The translations under genes and the position numbers were made by a program. Of a DNA stretch of 64,000 nucleotides, positions 1 to 14,100 are shown piece after piece (position 1 is the first letter of the stretch; each line of letters opens with the position of its first letter). Below the pieces are notes generated by a model. It was given only the letters and a program-made list of their open reading frames with translations. It was not told where the DNA came from and ran no database searches. This DNA is from Phallusia mammillata (lineage: Eukaryota > Chordata > Ascidiacea > Phlebobranchia > Ascidiidae). The DNA lies in NCBI GenBank assembly GCA_003260075.1, contig QLIY01000415.1, forward strand, positions 1 through 64,000, given 5' to 3'.

Positions 1-308
1 ACTCTTTATTCAAACGCTTGATTTAAACTATTGGCGATTAGATAAGCCAATAAAAAAGAATCAATGTGCACGGCTGTGAGATAACGACTCCTTGTTATCG
101 CGCAGCGGTACACTGAACGCCGATTTAATCTTCTTATAACTTTTCCAAAATATTTTATAGTCGAGACGTGTCATTTTCACGCTAAACGCGTTATTTGGTG
201 TGGAATGCAAAAATGCATCTGTGTCTTTTTCGCGTACATTACCTCCGGAGGATTTTACTATCATATCGTCGTTTTTTATTCCAAATACTCGGGCTGTTCG
301 ACTTTGCA

Positions 309-500
309 TAGAGATCATCAATCCGGTTAATCGCATATTTCGTGGAAAATCGATGCGAATATCCGGTTTATGCGATAAACCGGTATGCGATTAACCGGAC
401 GATTTTCTTAACAAACGATGGGCGACGGTTTGGGATTTTTAATTGTGATGCAATTAAACGGATTATGCGATTAACCGGTATGCGATTAACCGGATTCGTC
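309..500. repeat. Interspersed GATTAACCGG repeat (MITE-like)
   Basis: The segment starts with AATCCGGTTAATCGCATA and ends with TATGCGATTAACCGGATT, which are inverted copies of each other. Two further tandem copies of TATGCGATTAACCGG lie inside, near 380-400 and 463-495. The same termini flank a shorter element in a collagen intron (about 48966-49101), and related motifs occur near 39100, 41220 and 43600. The inverted ends suggest a non-autonomous DNA transposon. Confidence 0.6.
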
Positions 501-1451
501 TGTAGTAATAATGACAAGTTTCTTGAAAAAAAAGCTATATCTTTACAAAACCAACATAAGAGCTCACAGATCCCAAAAGACAATAGTACTTGTTGTTTGT
601 GTTTTTTGCACCTTGAAATACTCCTTGTAAAAATGACTGTAACTGCATCAAATTCAAGACTACACATCGTTCAGATCCACATAATAATATATTTCTTTCC
701 AAATTGGTATCGAATAGATTCAATTCAATCGCAAACAAAAAGATTCAAGTCTACAACAGAAACACTTAACAGTGAAACTTGTGTATACACATGAAAAAAC
801 AAAACAATAACAGTAGCAGCAACAACAGTAATGAAGTAAACCAACAACAATAACAAATAAGCACCTACATTCAGCCAACAGTGTCTGTTGAGATTATGCC
901 AGTACCAAGATGAAAACAGTTAACAGTGCTTTCAGTCTCTGAATAGTGTTTAAGTTGGACATAACTAAAGACATTTTGAAAGATAAGGTATATGAAGATC
1001 GCAAAACCTGTAGTGCTCAAACACCAAGCTCATATCAAAGTATAACAAAAAGATAAACAGAACATTTTTTCATGTAGTTCAAAAACCTTTTTTTGCTGTA
1101 GATATGTAAATGGAGTTTGTGTCTTCACAGTGAAACCAACATTGCTGTTGTAGCCGCACCAATTATTATTACCACATTTGAAACCTATAATGGCTACAAG
1201 TGAGTCATTTGTTACCGGCAAACAAAATATGAAAATACAAAAGTTCAATAAAGAATTAAATGCACCAATTTTTGTCAAAAGTGGTTTTAAAATGTCCATA
1301 AGCACCATCAGATTTTGCATGACAACCAATGTACCATTTTGAGGTGAAGGTGTATGTTATCTATGAGGGGCAATAAATAGGTGGCACTAAACGCTACAGG
1401 GAATACAGCATACCACATGTGAGCATAAAAGTCAGAACGATTGTTTGTTAT

Positions 1452-1457
1452 TTTATT
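1452..1457 (-). terminator. Putative CAMSAP poly(A) signal
   Basis: The plus strand reads TTTATT, so AATAAA reads on the minus strand about 72 bases past the CAMSAP stop codon. It is the first such hexamer downstream of the stop. The implied 3' UTR is short, under about 100 bases. Confidence 0.5.
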
Positions 1458-1528
1458 ATAAACACGAATAGCCCTTACAATATTAATACCAATGGTTTCA
1501 GTACCACAATAAACAGAAATGACGAGAG

Positions 1529-2686
1529 TTACTTTTTAGAATGCTGCCATAAAGAGCTTTTAATAGTAATGGCATCAATGCTGACTGCCAGAGTCTTGGA
1601 AGGGACACAGTTAAAGGTGCGACGTCCTGAGTTGTACTTAAACAAAGCTTCGATCATTGAAGGAATAATGGAAACAGGACCTACAATAAAAGGGAGATAA
1701 GTTTTTTGAAACATGTAAAATTTTAGCGCAAAAACTTGTTTTTAAGCCATAAAGCTGTTTACTGATTATTTACAAACTTAAAATCGTAGGTGTGGTTGTC
1801 ACAATTTTCAGAATACTCAAACCCTAAATAGAGATGGGAATAGAACCCACAACCTTACGACTGCTGGACCTGTTTGTCCGAGCTTTTACGAAAACACTTT
1901 TGGTCTGAAAGTATAGTTTGTCTAGTAAGCTTCAATTTGTATCACTCTATGCTTAACATACCATTGCCGGTTATTTTTCGAAGTTTTTCTTCATCTGGAT
2001 TGTAGCTGTATATAGCTCTGTATTGACATTTGTTGTCACGAAACAAAATCATCAAATGGCGAGCACTGCTTTCATCCAATGCCTAAGGTGTAACAACAAC
2101 ATTAAATTGCAATTTTTTCATCACTGTGATTTATGGCTGTGTAACATTTCAACCAAAAAAGAGTAAAAATAACATTTCATATTTAGTTGTTTGGTGTATT
2201 ATAAAGGTATACATACAACCTACCACATGGAAAAAAATACAACTTTATTTCTGTCAGCCTAAAAGCAGATGCGAATATGCTGTTATGTTAAATTTACCTA
2301 TGCTGTTATGTTAAGTTAAATTTGATTGGAGCATATTCTAAAAACTGTATTTATGAGTTTACAACACTGTGAAATAAGCCAGTAAAACACTTTGGCGTTG
2401 GCCAAATCCAATTCATGCATACAAGTCTGTTAATCAATCAACAATTATTTTTACCAGCGAACACAAATCTTAAGTTGAAAAGAAACATGACTGTAGGGAA
2501 GCATCGATAAACCTTTGGGTTTTCTCGCCAACTTGCATATTGTTTGTTAAGTTGAAGATTGTCATACCCTTAACGTTTTCTTTCGAACAGTTTCATTGAC
2601 CTTTCCAGGCAAACAACAGTGGTTGAGCGCATTGTTGATCAGCGCTCGGTTTGACTTTGAAATCAGCTGCTTGAACAACTTTGGCC
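1529..2686 (-). other. CAMSAP: CAMSAP CKK domain exons
   Basis: Three exons (2686-2568, 2082-1962, 1680-1529) encode the CKK domain, the microtubule-binding hallmark of the family. Clear blocks are GPKLFKQ, NALNHCCLPGKVNE, HLMILFRDNKCQYRAIYSY, ITGNGP, IEALFKYNSGRRTFNCVPSK and AVSIDAITIKSSLWQ. The domain runs to within three residues of the stop codon, as in other CAMSAPs. The intron between the first two exons is phase 0 and the second intron splits a Gly codon. Confidence 0.96.
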
Positions 2687-5114
2687 CTAAGAAATGAAAA
2701 TAAGATACATTGACCAAAAAACGTTTGCCCTGGAAGTGATTACTAGTAGAGATAGCCAAGCCCGAGTACTAGGTACCGAGCCCGAGTACTTGGTACCACT
2801 GTTTTTAATGCTCGGTGCTCGGCCGAGCAGTTGTACAAACTTACCCAAGCATTAAATTTGCATGTACATAACATACAAACAGGTACTTGAAATGTTTTTA
2901 AAAAACAAAAAGGACTGTGTGTTTTTTCAAATGCGTTAGGTGGTGAAAAAACGCGTTACTTCTGAGACTTCCACACCTTAATGCATCGCTGCTGACGTTA
3001 AGGGACCTCAAAAATCTGCAAAACTCTGGTGGAATTGAGAATGTTTGTGACATCACAATGCGCCGAGCGTGCTCGTTGGTGTTCGACGCAACAGAACGTT
3101 TGCAGTTTTGGCCCATCCCTAATTACTAGCTGTTACTCACCACTATAATCAGAACCACCAGAACCATTTGATTCAGTTTCTTCATCACGATGGGACTTTA
3201 CCTAAAACACAATTTTGTTATGTCGGTCAGAAATGAAACAAATTAAATGTCATACAAAAGCAAAACAGTACCCCATATGTTAAATTTCTGGTTGATCCGT
3301 GATGACTGCTTGTGGGAAGATCTAAAAAAACATGAAACATTTGATTTACAATTTTTCAACAAATAAAAGGCCCAATTTTAGTTTTTTTAAAGGCCCACCT
3401 TAAGCCAAAAAGTAACTTTTAGTGACAAAATAGAAAGAATTGATACTATTTAAATAAATAGTATATATCTGTTGGTTACAATCTCATGAAACAACATTCA
3501 TGGAGCTCTGAAACAGCTGGGTCACACAGTTTACCAAGGTTTGCAATATTTTCCAAAACTTCTACTTGTTCAGCGATGTTTGACTTCGGCTTGTGAGTCT
3601 GTGAACAGAAACAGTAAATCAACATAGGTCCTGCCCAGGATTCGAATCCCACCACAGACCCAAGCATCTTAAATATGGCAAGACACAGACTAGAAAAAAC
3701 TAGCCTGCGGTGGGATTCAAACCCACGACAGGATGATTTATACTTGAGTGTGTCAAGATTGCTGGTCTGCATGGACGCTTAAGGGCTGATCCCAGTATGA
3801 ATGTATTCATCTTAACAGGTTTATATATATGTTTAGTTATCAAACATTATAAGCAGGCCCTTTTTTAACAAATCCAAAAACGGTTCATTAAGGATGCCGC
3901 TGAATACCTTTTTACCACTGGACACTGGAGTATTGGAAATGATGCCAGGTTTCATTGTATTATGAGCAGCCTCCTCTTCTTGTTCTTTTCTCCTCTGGTA
4001 GTCTTTCAACCTCCGATCTCTCTTCTCCTTTTCATCCTGTTTCTTCTGCATCAACTTCTCATGGTGCTCTCTGGAAAAGAATTCAAAATGCTTTTATCAG
4101 TAAACCACGATGATACTAAATAAGCAAAATACAACAAAGAATCACTGTCATAAGAATGCTAAGCAATCATTTAGCAGGAATTTAAACAGAATTATAAGCT
4201 AGTTTAAACCTTATTCGTCAGCTAGTTCATGTGTGAAAGACAAGATGACAAAGCCTTTGTGATAACATAACTTGCCTAGATGATGCAACTTGCATTATAT
4301 AACATGTTAACGATGGCCAATAGGTTTATTTAGGTCATTAAAACTGTTTCTTTATCGACACTTGCCTACTAGAGCTAGCAGTTTTTTGCACTGCAATGAC
4401 AGTAAGCTTCATCTTATTCATTTATTAGGAGAGAGCTCACCTGGCTTCTCGTTTTCTCTTCTCGCTTTCCATCTCCCGTTCCATCTGCTTCATCCTTTGT
4501 TCTTCTTCCTTCTTGAGTCTTCCGAGGAGGAACTGTTCCTTTTTCTTGGCAAGTTTGGTGGCTGGACTCTTCTCATCAACAATCTCAAAGCCCATTGCTG
4601 TGCAGAATAATACAAAAAGTTAAAATTTTTTGCACCACAATGTGACATTCATGTTTTATCTGTAACATATTAAAAAGTTCATACAAGCAATTACGAACTA
4701 CATTTCACCTCCTTTTTTGTCTACTTCGTTTTGATGAACCATCGTAGTTTCAGTGTCAGTTTGCTGCTCAACAGCTATTAAAAACAAAACTTGTTTAATG
4801 ACTGTTGCTGGCTCGGCCAAGCAGTTGCACAAAATGTAAGAAACAATAAACTAAATTTGAATTTGCATGTTCACGCCCCGCTTACATAGGAAACAAGTAT
4901 TCGAAAGGGGACCTTTTTCAAAATACGTTAGATGGTGGAAACTAGGGATGGGCCGAGCCGAGCCAGAACCCGAGTACTCGGTTCCGAGCATTGCCGTTTT
5001 TGATGCTTGGTGCTCGGCCGAGCAGTTGAGCATTAAATTTATATTTTTGTGTACATCTGTTTCGAGGAAAACATTTTATACACTAAACAGGTTTAGTATA
5101 GAGCACATAGGAAA

Positions 5115-5178
<64 letters not shown>

Positions 5179-8100
5179 ACTCACGACTGCCCAATAGTGG
5201 CGATTTTGCGGGTGTCGACTGACAAGATGAAGTTTTCAGTTGGCATGAAAACGAATCATATGAAACTGTAATCTCATGAGGGGCTTTGCTGCCGTCTGGA
5301 AACAAAACAAAGGGTTGTGTGCAAAGTTGCAAGGAAGAAGCGTGCTAGATTGATTTTTCACCTTGATGGTCTGTGTTTTGGGAGGTTTGGTGGTTTTGAT
5401 TGTACTGCATTTCATGAACCACTGCAAATGAACGAAATTGGTCAAGAAATGCGGTCGCATGTGTTTTTGCGCAATACAAGGAACTAAGGCAGTACAATGT
5501 ATTTCAAAGTTGACTATCTATTACAAATAAACTGGTGACACAACCAACAAACAAATTTGGTTTGGTCATTAACAGATGATTGTTTTGCAAAAAACGATTC
5601 AAACATTTTAAGCAGTTGTGCCGTTTGGGCTTGTTTTCGACATCATTTTCCGGGTTTTTGTCACTGGTTGCGTTTTTTTTGGAGGGTTGTCAAAAAACAT
5701 TTTTTGTATTGAGCATTTGACCTGGCAAAACTGCGTTTAAGATTTATAGTTGTACAAGTTACCTGTTACATCGCGAACAGATAGTCGTACAAGTTACCTG
5801 TTACATCGCGAACAGATTGTTCTTGCGTTTTCGACGGAGCTGAGGAGGGGAACAAGGTTCGGCGTGTAACGGCTGGAGCACTTGCCTCTGTTGTTTTAAT
5901 TTCAGTAGAATGGTTCCCAACAGGGGGAGCACCTTGCTGTAGGGAATCTTCAGGATGTAAATTTAAATGTGGCTGGACCTCTGGCGCTTTCTGCTGTTGG
6001 TTTAAGGCTTTGTGGCTAGGAGAGGGCGAGAATTTTTCAAGGCTCTTGAGTTCAGCCTGCAGACCGTCGATGCTCTTCTCCAGGTCATTGACCTTTCGCT
6101 TCTGACGCTCTCGCTCCACCGATCGCTGCAATTGGTCGAGTCTCTGCTGCACGAGCGTGACGTCGGCGGTGAGGTCACATGGGGTCGACGGCCGGTTCGG
6201 GGAAAGTGTGAAATTGGAGGTTTGAAGAAGGGAAGGGGTAGGTCCTCCTGAGGTAATAGCAATATAATTAGATAAACGTATATTTCCAGTTTAAAAATAG
6301 ATCATTTTATATTTGTGTCCACCTTATAAGATTTCACTTTACATCCAGAACAGACTGTTTAAATAGTCGAGCAAGGGTGTAAAACAAATCAGGGATTTTT
6401 AAACAAAATATTATGCATTTGCTTTAACTGCCTTTTCGTCACTGGACGGCTGATAAATGGCACCTTTGCAGCTATGTTATTTTTCCATTTTGCCCAGCTA
6501 CTGATCGGTATTGAGGCAAACCGTACCATAGCAAAGCATGACTTTTGAACTACAACTTTTTGTGACTTTATATTGCAATCACCTATCGATCACATTTTCC
6601 AACAACATGACAAATTTGAGCCTTTTACAAACAAAATATCAGCTTTGAATTTTCATTATCAGCCTACTTTAATACCAAACAAATCAACAATCAAGTCCAG
6701 TATGTAACTTCAAACTTAGATATCTCATACCAAACTCAATCAACATTCAAAGTAACAGAATGCAGTTTAATTCAAGGACAGGCCTTCTTTAAAAACAAAG
6801 CTGAACAATGAAAAAAAACTTACCATAGCCATTAACCACAGGTTCATCATTTCTGGTACTGGTTGCAGGACTTGGACTTTTTGAAGAATAATCTGAACTG
6901 CTCTCTTCCTTTTTGGCTTCTGGAAAATGAAATTTTATTATTTGCTGAGTCATGTAGAAGTAAACTTGTTAACTTATATTTTCATAATAGTTGATATAGT
7001 TACCTTGAATCAGCGTTCTTTCTTTTAACTGTTTTAGTTGCATCAAGTCTCGTTTGTAGAACTAGAAGACACAGCGTAATGTTGAGGTAGGGTGTTAGAG
7101 TCACAAAAGGGCATGAAAAAAGCACAGAATAATTTGTCAATAAAACAATCTTTTTCTGGCACAGATTAAGAATTAGTGTAATCAAATTTTTAACAGTAAG
7201 AATTAATTGCATCTGCTTTAAAAGACTTAAAACTAGTCTCTTAAATAACCTACCATTTGTTGTTGGTTCTTTTCTATAAGCATGAAATGATGTTGTTTTT
7301 CTAATTCCAATTTCTGCTGTCTAATTTGCTCTGCCACTCCTCTCATCCTATCTATGATATCCATGAGACGTTGGTCATGAGATTGGAGTTCCGTTTCCAT
7401 AGGAACAACAGGACTGGTCTAATCGTAAACATAATCATAATCATGGTAACAATAATGTCAAAAAAGTGACCTTTTACCTACTAAAGGCAAGTACATAGGT
7501 GTTTGTATTTAAATAAGTGTTGATGACATGCACACATCAAACTTACTGGTATTTCATGTGGTCTTTCAAACAAATTATTTCCCCTGTCAGATATGACTGG
7601 GTAGCCAGCAGCCCGGGCTGAATCAGCTGTATTGAAAGCTCCACTGCTTACAATATAACTGGTTTGACTTGCAGCACGACCTTGCGTAAATTTTGGGTCT
7701 GTGTGTGTTGCTGATTTGTCAGGAGACTTTTCACTGCAGATAAACATGTGGTTAGGCTTGGAAAACTTAAAAAAACAAGCTGATAATATCGATTGGAAGC
7801 TACTAGTGGTACCAAATGCATTAACTGCCAAGGTATTTGACATTGCAAAAGCAACTAAAGGTTTATGTATCACTAAGCACTATTTTCAGTGCTGGAAGAA
7901 AGGCTACAAGGGTGGTGATACATTTGCAAATTTTTCGGAGCATTTTACATTAATGCTCCATGCTTGGCCAAGCACGCTTTGTGCATTGGGACGTCACAAA
8001 CAATTCCGATTCCACCCAAGTTTTGTAGCTTTCTAAGGTCCCTTATGACACCAGTGGTGTATTAAGTTATATGTCTTTCCACCATGCAACACATTTAAAA

Positions 8101-11100
8101 CAGTCATTTTTGTTCTTGGATACCCTTTCTTGGACACTAGTTTTGTATGTTAGCTGGGCATATGCGAATTTAATGCTCGGGTCAGTTTGTGCAACTGCTT
8201 AACCGGGCACCAAAAGAGTACTCTGGTTCTGGCTCAGTTAGGCCCATCCCTAATAAATGCACATATCTTTGAAAAATGTTTTACTCTTTGGTTGTTTTAA
8301 GTGTGCACAACTTTTCATACAAAAAACAGTATTATACAAGTACTAAAGAATGCCATATAATTTGTTTTAGCATACCTGCTTCTGACCACAGCTTGTAAAA
8401 CATCTGTAACAGTGCTAGGGTGGGTGAACTGACTGTCCCCCGATGCTAAACTGTTTGTAACATCTGTGAGGTCAGATGAAGATCCAGCATTTAGTGTTGT
8501 AGAGTTGGTCACATCATTTCTGCCGCTACAAAGAGGTGTTTTGTAATCCAAAGTTCGCACTGTTTCCAAAGTTAGATCTCCGACATTGTTCGAACGAGCT
8601 GTTGAAAAAGTGCTGGAGCTGGATGGGTTGTATGTTGCTGTAAAATCACTCCAAGCAAGATTGGATGTGCGTGATGATGTAGTATCCTAAACATAGGTTT
8701 ATTGATTTTTCGTGTACATTTTATTGCAGCACTCATAAATTCAAAAATCACACAGAACACATTGGATTGGTTACATCAACCATGCATGTTTCGAAATTTA
8801 CTTTATTTAAGTAAGCTGCAGACAGTACACACTGTCTTGAGATATAGGGTTTTATTAGTGCAGCTGATGACAAGACATAGGCCTTATTGTCTAGGGTAGC
8901 CATCTAACCACAGTTTTTTTAACAGGCAAAAAAGCCATGCCTTGGGTGATTCTGTTCGATGCCAAAACTGGGCACAAATGGCCTAATGCTTTTATAATTT
9001 ATTTAACCTCCATATCTGACAAAAATACAGTCATCTGACAATGCTGGGAGCAGTCTAAAAAACAGTACAGTTTGTGTGTTAAAAACACAACTGTGACAAA
9101 GGCATCTAAAAAATGTCTAAAATCAGTCAAAATCATTGTTCAGCTTGTCAACAAACCTATAAACAGAAAATATCACATACATCAACACTGTCTCTTGCAC
9201 TGAAGATTTCCTCAATCTCTGAATCACTGCCGATGTCGACTTTTGACAGCAAGCCTGTCGAAACGACATTTGATTGTTCCCAGAATTTTTTAGCAGGGCT
9301 GGCAGGTTGACTTCTCGCTGATGAAGCTGTACTTGCTGTAATTAACAATGCATGTTTGGCTGGCTGACAAAACCATTAGGAAAAATCAATACTTTAACTA
9401 AGAGCGTAATAGCCATGTTAGTTACACAGGTGATGTAAAGATTGGCCATATAAAAACAATTTAACCCAACATATCAATGAACATTTTATTGTGCAGTCAT
9501 ATATACATCAAATGTATGCATATAATTTTTGTAGTATGTGTGCTTTGATATAAATCAGTTCTTGCTATGGCGGTTTGTTATGTTACAAATATCCTGTTAC
9601 AAATATGTACTAAATATATTGCCTAACATTCCTTTTTTGCTTTTGTAAATGGCCTTGACAAAAAATCAAAATAACTTACTATTTGAACGTGCTGAATAAG
9701 GTTGAGTAAGAATATTCCTTTGCCATTTTGACTTCACATCAACTGGTACTTCAATATCAAAACCACTATTGATGTTATGCAGGGATGAGGATTTTTGCAT
9801 GGGATCATGTGCAGTTCTACAAAAAAAAATTACATACCTATTTAACACTTAGTCAATGCTGGAATTATTTTGGTTTAAGTGATTAAAACCTTACTATGCA
9901 CTTTCAACTATTTCAGACTTGATTAATAAAATGATACATAACATACATTCACAGTGGCCTTTAAACAGACAAAAACATAGCAGTTTTCTGCATTAGACTG
10001 TTCAAGAGTATTTTAACTTGTACATATAAAACCACAAATAGAAAAATAAACAAAGAACATACAGAGGTATGTAGTTATGCTGTATTATGAATTGGAATTA
10101 GAAGGTTCAAGACAAAGGTAATTACATAATTTGTGGCTTTTAAGTATAGTTTGACTTTTATAATACCTGTGCATGCTATGGTTATTGTAACTAATTAAAT
10201 AGTAAAAAACATAGCTCCTAATGGGTAATAAAAATCCAAATATGTTTTTTCTAACAATCCTTGTATTTAACTAAAACAAAATTTGTACTGCATTAAATTG
10301 AAACAAAATAGTGTTTAGGCAACAACTTTACAATATTGACCTATATAATTCCAAACAACCATAAAACTTGATGAAACAATACCCCTGTGTGAAGCAAAAA
10401 TAGTAACCTGATGCTTGTTGTGATATGACGAGAATGTGGCCTTTCTTCATGATTTCGTTTTGGTAGAAGTGGCCTTTGTGGGATTCCGTGGAGTACTGAG
10501 GAATTGCTTAGATCAGAATCGCTCTGGGAATTGGTGCTCTGCGTCATAAAGGGATTTCCAAGGATGTTATGATACTAATGATTCAATAGAGGTGCATAAA
10601 TACAATACAGACACACATCATTGCAGTTTATAACAGAAATGTAGGACCACTTTATACAGAAATTGTACATTTTATAGCAAAAAATGTTATTAGACCAATC
10701 TGTCCTATTTTTTTTAAAATTTTGCATATTTTAGAAATATTTCAACTCAATATAAAAACCAATCCAAAAAGATGTATTAAATTGTGTATCTAAATACTGA
10801 ACCCCAAAACAGATGGGTATTGACAAATAAACAGAACCACATTTTTAAAACAACGCTTCATTACCATGAGATTGGACGATGATTTAACATCAGGCGTTTT
10901 AGGGTGAAAGCTCTTCTTGGTAGCTTCACTGATAAGTGCTTTAGCATCAGGAATAAGTGCTGAAATATGAGAGGTCGAGTCACGGTCCTCATCAGCGCTT
11001 CGACTTCTGTGACTAACAACAACAATGTTAAAACTGCTGTTACGTGACTCAGATACTACACTTATTGATAAAATTATGATATGTATCTCAGTAATGTATA

Positions 11101-14100
11101 TATAGACACTTTTCAATATGCTTTATCTAAAATTTAGTTTCACAGATGATTTAGGGCCTAAGTAAGGCAAACCAACCTTGAGGTGCTTCTTGCAGATAAA
11201 TTAGGTTCCACAATCACTTCTCGAACATGGGTGACGCTGTGACCTGACAAAGTTAATTTTTTTCAGAAACAGTCTTATGAACCTGTCAACCTTACATTTA
11301 GGGTCGACGTACAAATTGAAAAACAAGATCTTCAAAATAAATCACAAATAGGCATTAAAATGTAAAAAACGTCCTATTCACAAATCTGCTGATGAATGTT
11401 AGTATTGGTACCTATATTCAATAGTCATGTAGTAGCTTTAGGGAATAAAAGTCATGTTTTATTTTACTGCACAGTAACTTTATTACTGTTGAAACAAATA
11501 CCCTACACCTCACCACAAGACAAACCAACATATTTCAGACTTTATACTGTTTAAATATGGACTTAAAAGTGAGAAGTCCAGACACTTTGAGCCCTCTTAA
11601 AAGTTGGGTGTGTTTAGTTGACATTCGGTACCAAAAACTAGCAATATTTAGTCGTAGTATGCCAGGCCCATTGAAGGCATCATACCAAAACAAGACGTCC
11701 TCCCAAACAAGACACAGGCTGGAAAAGTCCAACCTAGGTACATAGGCCCATGGTACCTGCTAACCTGCTGAAAATTGAATCAAGAGCATTGTTGCCTTGT
11801 ATATATTGAATCAAGCCAGTCTTCCAAGAATTCCCACAAAGCAGCTAGTATTTGGGTCCTAATTTGAAACAAAAACATGAATACAGGTAACTTACCTCTA
11901 GGGTTCACAATTCCTTTCACTGGTTCACATTCAAAACAGTAAAATAGAAAAGAGTAGAATGTAAAGAAGTTTGGTCGCATTTCCTCACAACATTGCAGAA
12001 AGTCCTGAGCACTGAGAAACTTTCTAAACTTGCAGATTTGGTATTGAGGAAAAACTTTGTTGTAGCAAAATGTCAGCGCCAAGTTGAGATTGTGCAGAGC
12101 ATCACTTATTGACATTGGGTCTTTTATCACGATATCTGCAATTGTATGTATGGTTGTTGAAAGTTTTGTAAAAAACAGTAAAACATTTATATTCAGTAAC
12201 ATCAAGAGATTTTGTAAATATTGATGAAATGGTTTGTTTTTACTTTCATTTGATGTATTTTGTTCTAAGTGGTTTAGCAGAATGTATAAAAAGGCATAAT
12301 TACCATTGATTTGTATGTGATCTGGACAATAGTAGTTTAGAAGCATAACTAAAACGCAACTATCACAAACATCATCAATTTGTAATGAAAGTGGGGAAAG
12401 ATGACCATTAATTGTTGATGCCTGCAAAAAAAAATAACAGAATTAAAAAATACACTACATACAAAGCATAACAATCAGTTAACCTGGGTCTAAATAATTT
12501 ATCACACTTGTTAACAACATATTAGTGAGCAAAAAAGATGTGTTAAAAAGGTTAGTGTTTTTATTACCCAGGTCAATAAAGCAAATGGACTCTGCCGTTA
12601 CAAGTACCACAACTAAACAAACACACTGTCACAACAAATGCATTCTTTGCATGTCAGTGTTTTAGTACCAGTTTGTGGAAGTCTTCAAATACTGTGTGTT
12701 GTATTTAAATAAAAAATCAGTCAAATCTCATTACCATTTAAGCAAAAAAGTTTAAAAACATTGTATATATATATGTCACACTTACTTCAATTTCTGTAAG
12801 CTGTTTAAATCTTGTTTGGACCTAAAATAAAACATATGTTAACCAAGTCATATGGCAATGCATTGAATTCTTTTTTTTTAATTTTTTTAGTAAACAATTC
12901 TTCTTTTTGTTTCAAAACAATACATACCTTGTTTAACCAGAGAACGATTGCCTCTTCAGTATCATTGGGCAGGTCCCTTGAGGCAAAGAAAGGTGCAAAT
13001 TTCTTCACAGAGTTTACAACCTTTTCAACTGGCGACCACAGGTTAGAGCAAACAGCTCGCATCAGTTTATCAATAATTCCAAGATGGGCATCCTGAAAAA
13101 TACAAGGATTTTAGAAACAGCTGCATAAGAAACAATGCAATTAGGTGGTGTGAAATAGATGAACATTATTCACTTTTGTGTTACATATGCGTGTGATGCT
13201 TTCTCTTTAACAATATGGGTAAAAATATTTAAACTATGGTGCTACTGAACACTAATTTACAACAACAAGAAAAATTAACTAACATTAGCTAAAACTTTCT
13301 CAATATATAATATATTTTTTTGAAAATTGACACATGCTTTACAAACAAGAACAGATATTCATACATCAAATATCGTTTTGTGCTATTTAAACAGGATTAC
13401 ATCATACACCAGGTGTAGCATGTAAGTAAATATAGGAGTGACCCAAAGCATGTGAAACTAAATCACTCACAGCGTTGAAGGATTTATCTTGTAGCTGTTG
13501 TTGGGTTATAATAGGTTCATCGTTGCCCAAGAGATAAAGCCCATTTCTGCACAAAACTTCAATCACTGCATTGAACACATTACCAGATGGAAATGTTTTG
13601 AAACATTTGGCAAGTACTTGTTGATATGGCCAGCCTAAAACATATTGTAATACAGTGTTAGCAAAGTCTACACATACCTATTATCAACCATGAAAAAAAC
13701 AATCACTTTGGAAATCACTTTATTCAGTACAACATACTGGAATTTAAGTCTGTTTAATTATTTTATCAGATTTTAATGTTTTTTCTAGACAACTTGATGA
13801 AAGTTAAAGTCTGCATTACAAACATTTAAGCAATCGCTTTTAAATAAAATAGTTTTCAAGAATCTTGTCAAGGTGTTTTTCATTACCTGAAATCAAAAAC
13901 CATTTTGTCTCTTGTGTAACTTGACCATTGGCATCCAATAGAGGCTGCTTTGAGTTTAAATAGGTGTGTTGCGATTCTGTATTTAAAGATGAAACTTGCA
14001 CAATCCAAGAAATGGAGCTGCGAATCTAAAACGGAAGTGCAAATATTTATAACTGATGTATTTTAAGCCAATTGTAATTTTTTCAACATAGTTGTTGCAA

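Larger units (their letters stand above)
1..1528. other. Region downstream of CAMSAP, no gene seen
   Basis: I see no coding exon here. Positions about 309-500 hold a repeat built on the motif GCGATTAACCGG and its complement CCGGTTAATCGC, described separately. The stretch from about 800 to 1400 is ordinary AT-rich DNA. The part next to 1529 is the likely CAMSAP 3' UTR. Confidence 0.5.

Noticed and set aside
342-794. 150-codon ORF near the left edge
   Set aside because: It is opened by the GATTAACCGG repeat and has biased, low-complexity composition without a domain.
5093-5332. Polyproline/polyglycine open frames over the C/G homopolymers (also 18630-18963 and 27323-27577)
   Set aside because: They are made only by the homopolymer and overlap introns or intergenic DNA on both strands.
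7701-8036. 111-codon plus-strand ORF
   Set aside because: It overlaps a CAMSAP exon antisense and continues into a MITE; the product has no family resemblance.
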